NCBI GenBank assembly: GCA_003645115.1
Contig: QNEG01000100.1
Span: 1 to 6,205 of the forward strand
Length of the DNA stretch: 6,205 nucleotides
Direction of reading: 5' to 3'
DNA from: a bacterium
Lineage (GTDB): Bacteria; UBP14; UBA6098; B30-G16
Position numbers and translations under genes: made by a program. Below are positions 1 to 6,154 of the stretch, piece by piece. The notes under the pieces are model-generated. The model had not been told where the DNA came from. It saw nothing but the letters and a program-made list of their open reading frames with translations, and did not search any database. Position 1 is the first letter of the stretch. Every line of letters begins with the position of its first letter.

Positions 1-7
1 GGATATA

Positions 8-3000
8 ATGAAGTATAAACTCTTGCCTGTTTTTCTAATTCTTTCCTTTACCTGCATCATATTCGCTGGTTGGCAACGAACTTATGGCGGAATTTATGAT
101 GACAAAGGATTTACTTTCGCCCAGACACCCGATGGCGGATATATTATTACAGGAAGAACCGAATCTTTCGGTGCCGGTCTGGAGGATGTTTACCTTATAA
201 AGACCGATCCATCGGGTAATGTGATATGGACTAAAACCTACGGCGGAAGTTCGCAGGATTGGGGCTATTCTGTCAAAATGACCGCCGATGGCGGATACAT
301 TATCGCTGGATATACTTATTCGTTCGGCGATAGTTGTGATGTTTATCTGGTCAAGACAGATGCTTCTGGCGACACTATGTGGACACGATACTATGGCGGT
401 CCATACTGGGAGGATGCATATTCTGTCGAACAAACATCCGATGGTGGATACATTGTGGTAGGATATACTGAATCTTTTGGTGAGGGTTCCAGAAATATAT
501 ACCTTATTAAAACCGATTCATCCGGCGATACTATGTGGACAAAAACATACGGTGGAACTAACTATAGCGTCGGACGCTCTGTCCTACAAACTCCCGATGG
601 TGGATATGCAATCGTAGGATATACTAACTCTTTCGGCACCGGCGATTATGATGTCTATCTTATCAAAACCGATCCATCGGGCAATACAGAGTGGACAAAA
701 ACATACGGTGGAGCTGCATTGGATAAAGGATTCTGGCTCCAACAAACATCCGATGGTGGATACATTATCGCAGGTGGCTCATATTCATTTAGCGCAACTG
801 GAAGCGATGCATATATTATCAAAACCGATGCATTCGGCGATACTATGTGGACAAAAACATACTCTGTCAGTGATTATGACTGGACTTACTCCATATATCA
901 GACCACCGATGGCGGATACATCGCTACAGGATACATTCAGGATGCTGGCGCAGATGAACTATATTTGCTCAAAATAAATTCCGATGGTGATACTATGTGG
1001 ACTAAAACATACGGTGGAACCGCTGCCGATGTCGGGCGTTGCGTAATTCAAACTACTGACCAAGGATATGCTATAGTAGGATATACACAATCTTTTGGAG
1101 CGGGCGGTTACGATGTATATTTTATCAAGACCGATTCACTGGGAAATATCGTAGAACCTAATTATCCACCCCAGTTTGCCGATTGTCCAACCGATACCAT
1201 ATTTATCACTGCCGGTGAGGATACTTCTCTCTCTATTTCCGCATTCGATCCCGACTCTGATGATATCTCTTGCTCACTCATCGAGCATCCAGAACCATAT
1301 CGAGATTTCTGGTATGACAGTGTCGATTGTGCAGGATATGAATGTGAGATTCTGTTGGATATTTATCCTGCCGAGAGCGATACCGGGACATATAACTTTA
1401 CATTCCAGGTTTGCGATACGCTGAACTGCACAGAATGTGGATTTGTGGTGGTGGTATTACCTGCCCCCAATATCCCACCGGAATTTGTGAATTGCCCAGA
1501 ATCTATCCATACCGTATTCACTGGCGGAAATACAGTGTTGGAGATAAATGCAGTGGATTTGGATTCTAACATTATTTCTTGCTCGCTTATCACACATCCC
1601 GAACCTTACGGTGCATTCTGGTCGGATAGTCTGGTCTGCGAAACGAGTTCATTCCAGGGCTTTTTGAATATAGAACCCGCCGAAAGCGATACCGGAATTT
1701 ATGAATTTGCATTCCAGGTTTGCGATGCAGAAACCTGTATCCAATGCGGTTTCGAAATCTTAATTATCGATACAATAAATCACCCGCCAGAAATAATCAG
1801 CGAACCATCGGAATCGAGTGTGTATGCGGATAGTGTGTGGGAATATCTTGTAATTGCCGAGGACCCTGATGGCGACTCATTAATATATAATATCGAGAAT
1901 GGATGTGGCGCAGAAATAACTATCGATGACACCGGCTACATTTCTTGGATTCCTTCCGCAGATGACACCGGATTTTGCGATATTACAATCATCGTGTGCG
2001 ATGAAGTCGGCGCCTGCGATACACAGGAATTTTCAATCGAGATATTACCGAATAATATGCCACCGGAAGCACCGATAGATATTCTTGCGGAGGCTTGCGG
2101 TCCGGAAATTACTGTGTCTTGGACTCCACCACCCGATGAGGACATCGAAGGATTTATTATATATCGCGGATTGGAACCTGAATTACTCGAAATAATCGAT
2201 TCTGTAGCGGGCGATATTTTCTCCGCCATAGATACACCATATACGTTGGACACCACATATTACTATGCGGTTTCTGCATTCGACTCAGCTGGATATGAGA
2301 GTCCACTTTCTGTAATCGACACTGCATATCCATATCCATATCGGGTGGATGGTTTTTCTTACGAATTACTCGGCGGAGACCAGGTAGAATTATCCTGGAC
2401 ACCTACATTAATCGATAGCGAATACATCCTATTCTATGCGGAGGGCGATACATTGCCATCGTTCGAGGATACTCTCGCAATTATTTATCCGCCGGAAAGC
2501 AGTTGGATTTCCCCACCCGGATTGTTGACTCCCGGCAAAACATATACATTTTCTATCGCTGCACTGGCTACCTGCGGTTATTTCGATAATAGCGGAAATG
2601 TATATTTCACCATAACTATTGCGGACACCGGTTATGAAGACGCCTGCAGGCGAGTATATATTAAAATACCTAAACCCGGTTGGGGACTATGTGGAAATAG
2701 TGCGATGGTTAAGGCACAAACTGATTGCCCAGAGGATTCACTTCTCAATATCTCGGCAGTCCTGTTCCAGAAAAAATATTTACCCGATGGCGAATGGACC
2801 GATATTACTAATTTGAACCCATCGTATCCCAATCATCCCAATCCTGATACCACTCATCCATATTTTATTCACTGGTGGGTGGATGCTGAATTAGAGGGCG
2901 AATATCTTATTAGAGCTGTGGCTTTCGATACACTGGGAAATCCCGATACATTGCCCGATGCTATTCCAATTCATATCGGTGAACCTTGTGGTAATAGCGG

Positions 3001-3772
3001 TGATTATGAACCCGATTCCGCCAAAGGTGTCCCAGAAAATTATATCTATACTTATTGGGAAAGAATATATCCTCACGCAGGAACACAAATTTATATCGGC
3101 GATTTCGATAATACCGAGGATTGGTTAGAATTCCCGCCAGGTATCGTGGAAACACCCGATATCCTCTATTTCACTATGACCAATCGAGATGAGGAAACTA
3201 TCCCATACTATTCCGTAGGTGAATTTATGGAATTACAATTGCGAAGTGGAATTACATCTACTGTGAGTGGTGATTCTATCGCATTTTATATCCAATATCC
3301 CGATTTTAATAATGATGGAATTATAGATAGCACTCTAATATCCGAGGATGACATCTGGTTATTCCGGTTCAATGGCACCGACTGGGATAGTATCGACTGT
3401 ATCCTCGATTGGGAGAATAATACTATTTCTGCGCGAGTGAATTCGTTCGGGAAATATTCGATATTGAGCACGACCGAACCAATGTGGATAATGGCGAATT
3501 CACATCCTGATAAAATTTCAATGTCGATATTCCCATCGCCGTTCAATACTGCTATGGGAATGTTATATACTATTCCATCTTCCGATAATGTTACCATCGA
3601 GATTTTTGATATTATGGGACATCGTGTCGCAATGCCAGTAAATGAACCGCAAACTATGGGAACTCACACTATCACCTGGACACCACCAGATGATGCTCCC
3701 AGCGGAATATATTTGGTGAAATTTACAGTCGGCGATAACTCGATAACCACCCGCACAGTGCTGGTGAGATAG
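8..3772 (+). CDS. Secreted multidomain surface protein: seven propeller-like repeats, Ig-like and FN3 modules, T9SS type A sorting domain
   Basis: Complete gene, 1254 residues. Residues 1-20 look like a signal peptide: Lys at 2 and 4, a hydrophobic core, and probable cleavage after Ala20 (IIFA|GWQ). Residues 22-382 hold seven repeats of 50-52 residues (WTKTYGG, DGGYII, SFG, DVYLIKTD), which suits one seven-bladed beta-propeller. Residues 383-486 and 487-590 are two copies of a Cys-rich Ig-like domain. Residues 591-682 form another cadherin/Ig-like domain (EDPDGDSL). Two FN3-like domains follow at about 683-775 and 776-875. About 876-1160 is unassigned and includes an acidic, Ca-binding-looking DFNNDGIIDS near 1099-1108. 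Residues 1171-1254 resemble a T9SS type A sorting domain (FPSPFN, TIEIFDIMG, WTPPDDAPSGIYLVK), implying export across the outer membrane and cell-surface attachment or release. Ligand and exact role are unknown; adhesion or glycan binding would be a guess. The start is supported by the signal peptide. Only seven bases lie upstream, so promoter and full RBS are outside the window. Confidence 0.96.
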   Translation: MKYKLLPVFLILSFTCIIFAGWQRTYGGIYDDKGFTFAQTPDGGYIITGRTESFGAGLEDVYLIKTDPSGNVIWTKTYGGSSQDWGYSVKMTADGGYIIAGYTYSFGDSCDVYLVKTDASGDTMWTRYYGGPYWEDAYSVEQTSDGGYIVVGYTESFGEGSRNIYLIKTDSSGDTMWTKTYGGTNYSVGRSVLQTPDGGYAIVGYTNSFGTGDYDVYLIKTDPSGNTEWTKTYGGAALDKGFWLQQTSDGGYIIAGGSYSFSATGSDAYIIKTDAFGDTMWTKTYSVSDYDWTYSIYQTTDGGYIATGYIQDAGADELYLLKINSDGDTMWTKTYGGTAADVGRCVIQTTDQGYAIVGYTQSFGAGGYDVYFIKTDSLGNIVEPNYPPQFADCPTDTIFITAGEDTSLSISAFDPDSDDISCSLIEHPEPYRDFWYDSVDCAGYECEILLDIYPAESDTGTYNFTFQVCDTLNCTECGFVVVVLPAPNIPPEFVNCPESIHTVFTGGNTVLEINAVDLDSNIISCSLITHPEPYGAFWSDSLVCETSSFQGFLNIEPAESDTGIYEFAFQVCDAETCIQCGFEILIIDTINHPPEIISEPSESSVYADSVWEYLVIAEDPDGDSLIYNIENGCGAEITIDDTGYISWIPSADDTGFCDITIIVCDEVGACDTQEFSIEILPNNMPPEAPIDILAEACGPEITVSWTPPPDEDIEGFIIYRGLEPELLEIIDSVAGDIFSAIDTPYTLDTTYYYAVSAFDSAGYESPLSVIDTAYPYPYRVDGFSYELLGGDQVELSWTPTLIDSEYILFYAEGDTLPSFEDTLAIIYPPESSWISPPGLLTPGKTYTFSIAALATCGYFDNSGNVYFTITIADTGYEDACRRVYIKIPKPGWGLCGNSAMVKAQTDCPEDSLLNISAVLFQKKYLPDGEWTDITNLNPSYPNHPNPDTTHPYFIHWWVDAELEGEYLIRAVAFDTLGNPDTLPDAIPIHIGEPCGNSGDYEPDSAKGVPENYIYTYWERIYPHAGTQIYIGDFDNTEDWLEFPPGIVETPDILYFTMTNRDEETIPYYSVGEFMELQLRSGITSTVSGDSIAFYIQYPDFNNDGIIDSTLISEDDIWLFRFNGTDWDSIDCILDWENNTISARVNSFGKYSILSTTEPMWIMANSHPDKISMSIFPSPFNTAMGMLYTIPSSDNVTIEIFDIMGHRVAMPVNEPQTMGTHTITWTPPDDAPSGIYLVKFTVGDNSITTRTVLVR
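71..1153 (+). repeat. Seven tandem ~156-bp coding repeats (putative propeller blades)
   Basis: Repeat units start at residues 22, 74, 125, 177, 229, 281 and 331 and are 52, 51, 52, 52, 52, 50 and 52 residues long. Each runs W-T-K-T-Y-G-G, a variable acidic or aromatic stretch, Q-T-x-D-G-G-Y-I-I-x-G-Y-T, S-F-G, then D-V-Y-L-I-K-T-D-x-x-G-D-T-M. The first starts WQRTYGG and the last ends GNIV before a PxxPP linker. Copies are also close in DNA: 429-454 and 741-766 share 26 identical bases, exactly two units (312 bp) apart. Unit 6 is the most divergent, with YSVS replacing YGG and KINSDG replacing KTDxxG. Seven copies match a common propeller blade number, but the fold is inferred. Confidence 0.93.
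1154..1777 (+). repeat. Tandem duplication of a 104-residue Cys-rich Ig-like domain
   Basis: Residues 383-486 and 487-590 are two copies of equal length (312 bp each). Shared positions include PPxF..CP near the start, ISCSLI.HPEPY, FW.DS..C, PAESDTG.Y.F.FQVCD and C..CGF at the end. Cysteines recur at matching places, which suggests disulfides in an exported protein. Acidic clusters (DPDSDD in copy 1, DLDS in copy 2) resemble Ca-binding linkers of cadherin-like domains. The copies are well diverged, so this duplication appears older than those in the propeller repeats. The family name is not certain. Confidence 0.85.
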
Positions 3773-3796
3773 AAAAAAATCGATAAATAGTGTTGT

Positions 3797-3835
3797 GGAA
3801 ACATTTTCTTGAAGCAGGGAAAACATTTCTTGAAG
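3797..3835 (+). repeat. Two 18-nt near-identical direct repeats, 21-nt period
   Basis: Copy 1 at 3797-3814 reads GGAAACATTTTCTTGAAG and copy 2 at 3818-3835 reads GGAAAACATTTCTTGAAG, separated by CAG. They differ only in how the A and T runs are divided around ACATT. The repeat starts 25 bases after the stop of the surface protein gene. The 21-nt period equals seven codons, so it could be left from coding DNA, but it may equally be a slippage product. No function is evident. Confidence 0.75.
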
Positions 3836-3872
3836 TGAAAAAAATGCTCAGGGAAGAACGGAAATGTTGTAG

Positions 3873-3982
3873 GTTATCTCACCCCCTGCCGAAACTCTCG
3901 CATCGGGCATTTATTTGGTGAAGTGCCTGTCCTGATTTGTCGGGATAAAAATATACAATTTGCAAGGAATGTTATTTATAAT
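3873..3982 (+). pseudogene. Relic 1 of a T9SS type A sorting domain, frameshifted
   Basis: The frame 3873-3935 reads VISPPAETLASGIYLVKCLS and then TGA. The intact C-terminus of the neighbouring surface protein reads WTPPDDAPSGIYLVK, so SGIYLVK is shared exactly and the preceding PP is in the expected place. After a frame change, 3944-3982 reads DKNIQFARNVIYN, which fits the last strand of this domain type (N, then R, then V-hydrophobic). A TAG at 3870-3872 lies directly upstream in the first frame. A hairpin at 3928-3947 covers the frame break. This looks like the 3' end of a lost paralogous secreted-protein gene or a partial duplication. Too little remains to say which. Confidence 0.6.
3928..3947 (+). 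other. Hairpin over the frame break in relic 1
   Basis: TGTCCTGA at 3928-3935 pairs with TCGGGATA at 3940-3947 around the loop TTTG, giving eight pairs with two G-U. The wobble pairs form only in plus-strand RNA; on the minus strand they become A-C mismatches. It lies 155 bases after the stop of the surface protein gene and is followed by A-rich DNA, not a T-run. It could be a weak terminator, an mRNA 3'-end stabiliser or a small palindromic repeat. Confidence 0.4.
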
Positions 3983-3986
3983 CCCC

Positions 3987-4009
3987 TGTCTCCGGCTGTG
4001 TCAGAGACA
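3987..4009. other. 23-nt imperfect palindrome / hairpin
   Basis: TGTCTC (3987-3992) pairs perfectly with GAGACA (4004-4009). Inside it, after a C/A mismatch, GGC (3994-3996) pairs with GTC (4000-4002) around a TGT triloop, with one G-U. It sits between the two sorting-domain relics, in DNA richer in C and G than its surroundings. It resembles a dispersed small palindromic element more than a terminator because no T-run follows on either strand. Confidence 0.45.
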
Positions 4010-4057
4010 TCCCGCCTGGTTGGGGAAACGATACCGACTTGTCAGCAGAGTAGTGGG

Positions 4058-4156
4058 ATAATTCGGACACCTGAAGCATTTATCCCATCGGGAATATAAC
4101 TAATCGGAACCAGCATCGATGAGAGGACAATCACCGGGCGCGCTATATATATGAGT
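4058..4156 (+). pseudogene. Relic 2 of a T9SS type A sorting domain, in-frame stop
   Basis: The plus-strand frame reads IIRTPEAFIPSGI, then TAA at 4097-4099, then LIGTSIDERTITGRAIYMS. It aligns without gaps over 33 positions to residues 1222-1254 of the intact surface protein, with 11 identities by eye: I, TP, PSGI, L, IT and R. The family's usual Trp before TP is CGG (one change from TGG). The usual Tyr after SGI is TAA (one change from TAT or TAC). These two single-base lesions are what one expects from a decayed sorting domain. The frame is open back to the second half of relic 1, so the two may come from successive insertions or duplications. Confidence 0.55.
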
Positions 4157-4183
4157 GAGGATTTGGCACACCAAACCCCTACT
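4154..4183 (-). terminator. Hairpin downstream of the hydrolase, possible transcript end
   Basis: In minus-strand RNA, AGTAGGGGTTTGG (4183 down to 4166) pairs with CCAAATCCTCACT (4166 down to 4154 side) around the loop TGTG. Nine consecutive pairs include two G-U, then one A/C mismatch, then three more pairs. On the plus strand the two G-U become mismatches, so the fold favours minus-strand RNA. It begins 25 bases after the hydrolase stop codon. It is followed by CATATATATAG and not by a U-run, so intrinsic termination is doubtful; 3'-end protection or factor-dependent termination is also possible. Confidence 0.45.
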
Positions 4184-4208
4184 AAAAATGGAGATAGTTA
4201 GTCAATAA

Positions 4209-5606
4209 TCATAACCGAATAATCTGTTTCACTGCGGTTTGTGGAGATGAAAAATCGCCAGCCATCAACATCAGATTTATGTTTCCTTTTATTTTCCATA
4301 CATCTGGGGAATTTGCCCATAGGACAGGATTTTCGGTGAACATTTTGATTGCATCGGCGAGATTTATCCTTTGGGATGGCTTGGGATGATTTTTCGCACT
4401 CCAGATTCCCGCAGGCGGGTCGATTGGAGTTACATAAGCATCCGAACCGCCCAGAAGTAATATTCCCATATCCAATGCGGTTCTTATGGGATTGGTATAT
4501 CGCGCTCGCTCACCCAATCTTTTTTTATATAGTCCATTTTCCATACCCCATCTGGTCTCGAATGCCGGTTGAACCGATAGGGTAATTCCTAATTCTCTAA
4601 CTCGTTCCAATTGCTGAAAAGTAATCAATTCTGCGTGTTCGATTCTCCAGCGATGCAATTTTTCACCACCGGATGCCATTTCTGCACATCGCAGATATTG
4701 TTCGATTGCCCTATCACCGATACAATGCATCACCACTGCCAGCCCTTTCTGGTATGCCTTATGAAAAAAATCCAGCAATTCGGTATCATCATAATATAAC
4801 ATTCCCCGAGAATCTGGTTTATCATAGTATGGTTCATTCAATGCTGCGGTATGCGAACCGATGGAACCATCCACTAATAAGCATCCACCGATTTGTTCGA
4901 GTCCCAACTCATACACCGACTGGACATCCGTGCTCTCTATGAATATTTCTATCTCCACTGGGAATTGTGATTCGATATTCATCAGGTGTTCTGCCCATCG
5001 AATATATGGCACCAGAGCGTGAATTCTCATCGCACCGACATCGAGCGCAGTTTGTATAACTCTCTCTGCCGCTATGGTGAGTTCTGGCAATGGCACCATC
5101 CGAAGGAAATAATCTACTACTTTTTCCTGAATAGCACCCGAATATATTCCTTCATCTATGCGCATATCCGGTGGAAGCATTTTTTGAGCGGATTTAGATA
5201 ACGAACAACTATGTCCATCGGCTCGGCGAAGAAATATTGGGATACCCTGTGCCACAGAATCCAATTCTTCTGAATTAGGCATAGTATCTTCGGGGTCGAA
5301 ACCCCACATCCACACTACATCACCGATGCGATAGTCATTCAGCGAAAGTCCCACAATCGATTCTAACAATTCAGATTTAGTGTTCACATCGGATAAATCC
5401 AGTGCGCCCAGATAAAGTCCGGTCTGGAAGAAATGAATATGGCAATCCGCAAATGGCGGGCAGATAACACTATCATCATAATCCATTATCTCACTACCAT
5501 CTGGAGCATAATTTTCATTATCCATCGTGATTATATCATCCTTATCTATGAGCATCCTGCGGAAAAACTTTCCATCGTGAAAAATTTTCCCAAAAATTGT
5601 TCTCAT
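4209..5606 (-). CDS. Amidohydrolase family protein, YtcJ-like (Amidohydro_3)
   Basis: 465 residues, complete. The fold and metal motifs are those of the amidohydrolase superfamily: HxH in PPFADCHIH (His56, His58) at the end of the first barrel strand, DGSIGSHTAAL at 246-256, HCIGDRA (His294) at 294-300, RIEHAE (His324) at 321-326, and GGSDAYVTPIDPP (Asp389) at 386-398. Also typical of the YtcJ group are RRADGHS at 127-133 and EPYYDKPDSRGML at 258-270. Such proteins are cytoplasmic or secreted metal-dependent hydrolases of amide or imide-like bonds; the substrate cannot be told from sequence. No signal peptide is seen, so it is probably cytoplasmic. The protein is shorter than the 520-570 residues I associate with the group: the N-terminal strand region is brief and the C-terminus stops soon after the usual G-x-I-x-x-G segment. 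The start is fixed by a strong Shine-Dalgarno and the ATGA overlap with the upstream phosphatase gene. Confidence 0.94.
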   Translation of the reverse strand: MRTIFGKIFHDGKFFRRMLIDKDDIITMDNENYAPDGSEIMDYDDSVICPPFADCHIHFFQTGLYLGALDLSDVNTKSELLESIVGLSLNDYRIGDVVWMWGFDPEDTMPNSEELDSVAQGIPIFLRRADGHSCSLSKSAQKMLPPDMRIDEGIYSGAIQEKVVDYFLRMVPLPELTIAAERVIQTALDVGAMRIHALVPYIRWAEHLMNIESQFPVEIEIFIESTDVQSVYELGLEQIGGCLLVDGSIGSHTAALNEPYYDKPDSRGMLYYDDTELLDFFHKAYQKGLAVVMHCIGDRAIEQYLRCAEMASGGEKLHRWRIEHAELITFQQLERVRELGITLSVQPAFETRWGMENGLYKKRLGERARYTNPIRTALDMGILLLGGSDAYVTPIDPPAGIWSAKNHPKPSQRINLADAIKMFTENPVLWANSPDVWKIKGNINLMLMAGDFSSPQTAVKQIIRL

Positions 5607-6154
5607 TTTTTCTCCTTATGATTTCGTATATGAAAAATGGCGCCTGTGGAGTATGCCACACAGGTTCCTATTATAGCGCCGATAATAAAGCCACCCAGGA
5701 CATCCAGTGGATAATGGACGCCCAGATATATTCTCGAAATTCCCACCATAATCACGATGGGGATTCCCACCCAAAGTGATTTGGGATAGAAAACTGCGAT
5801 TGCCGAAATAATCGCCGATGAATTTGCAGAATGATTGGATGGGAATGAATACAATCCTGCACAATCGGTGAAAATACGCACTGCGAGACCGAGTTGATGA
5901 CAGGGTCGAATTCTGCCTATCGCTGGTTTTAATATTTTTGCGCATAATGGGTCTGCAATCGCCACGGCTATCAGCACGCTGAACACTGCTATTCTGCCGG
6001 GCTTCCCCCCACACAAGAATAGATATAATAATATGGCGATAATTATCGGTATCCAGCCAGATTCAGCAGAAAACATCGGCATAACCCAATCCAAGAATGA
6101 GCATATTAGCTTATGATTGATGAATAAAAATAATTTTTCGTCCCAAATTAGCAT
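5603..6154 (-). CDS. PAP2-family membrane phosphatase
   Basis: 183 residues, complete. All three PAP2 signature motifs are present: K-x6-RP as KPAIGRIRP (76-84), the PSGH-type motif as PSNHS (105-109), and S-R-x5-H-x3-D as SRIYLGVHYPLD (140-151). The expected catalytic pair is His108 (proton donor) and His147 (nucleophile), with Asp151 assisting. Hydrophobic segments near 33-48, 54-71, 110-122, 127-142 and 152-170 indicate an integral inner-membrane protein. The N-terminal WDEKLFLFINH is also typical. Family members remove phosphate from lipid pyrophosphates or phosphatidic/phosphatidylglycerol phosphates; undecaprenyl-diphosphate phosphatase is plausible because the protein is short and has PSNH, but this is inference. 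It is the first visible gene of a two-gene unit and its TGA stop overlaps the hydrolase ATG. The start has no Shine-Dalgarno, but an in-frame stop (TAG) lies 11 codons upstream with no other ATG between, and the N-terminus matches the family. Confidence 0.95.
   Translation of the reverse strand: MLIWDEKLFLFINHKLICSFLDWVMPMFSAESGWIPIIIAILLYLFLCGGKPGRIAVFSVLIAVAIADPLCAKILKPAIGRIRPCHQLGLAVRIFTDCAGLYSFPSNHSANSSAIISAIAVFYPKSLWVGIPIVIMVGISRIYLGVHYPLDVLGGFIIGAIIGTCVAYSTGAIFHIRNHKEKK
5612..5617 (-). promoter_or_regulatory. Shine-Dalgarno for the hydrolase inside the phosphatase gene
   Basis: The minus strand reads AAGGAG, then five A residues, then ATG at 5606-5604. The site overlaps the Lys and Glu codons at the end of the phosphatase (...His-Lys-Glu-Lys-Lys-stop). 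Sequence and spacing are near ideal, so the hydrolase can be initiated directly as well as by ribosomes finishing the phosphatase. Confidence 0.88.

Larger units (their letters stand above)
3773..4208. other. Convergent intergenic region, 436 bp, no intact gene
   Basis: This gap lies between the stop of the surface protein on the plus strand and the stop of the hydrolase on the minus strand. No reading frame here has a plausible start and length: the ATG at 3844 gives only about 25 codons. On the plus strand there are two stretches resembling broken T9SS sorting domains (3873-3982 and 4058-4156). There is also an 18-nt direct repeat (3797-3835) and hairpins at 3928-3947, 3987-4009 and 4154-4183. 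Neither strand shows a classical stem followed by a clean T-run, so termination of the surface protein gene is not explained. Confidence 0.8.

Noticed and set aside
8..70. Lipoprotein signal for the surface protein
   Set aside because: Cys16 follows Ser-Phe-Thr, which does not fit a lipobox; ordinary signal peptidase cleavage after Ala20 fits better.
35..433. 132-codon minus-strand open frame opposite the first propeller units
   Set aside because: Antisense shadow of a repetitive coding region, with no RBS or recognisable domain.
648..977. 109-codon plus-strand open frame inside the surface protein gene
   Set aside because: It is an off-frame shadow of the repeat region; its repeated HILSKP...SGQKHT pattern only mirrors the real repeats.
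71..1153. CRISPR-like regular repeats
   Set aside because: The regular spacing comes from ~52-codon protein repeats kept in frame, with no unique spacers between identical short repeats.
3844..3921. Small ORF starting MLREERKCC in the gap
   Set aside because: About 25 codons, no Shine-Dalgarno, and it runs out of frame with the recognisable SGIYLVK relic.
5616..6014. 132-codon minus-strand open frame overlapping the phosphatase
   Set aside because: Off-frame shadow; the overlapping frame has all three PAP2 motifs, this one has no recognisable features.
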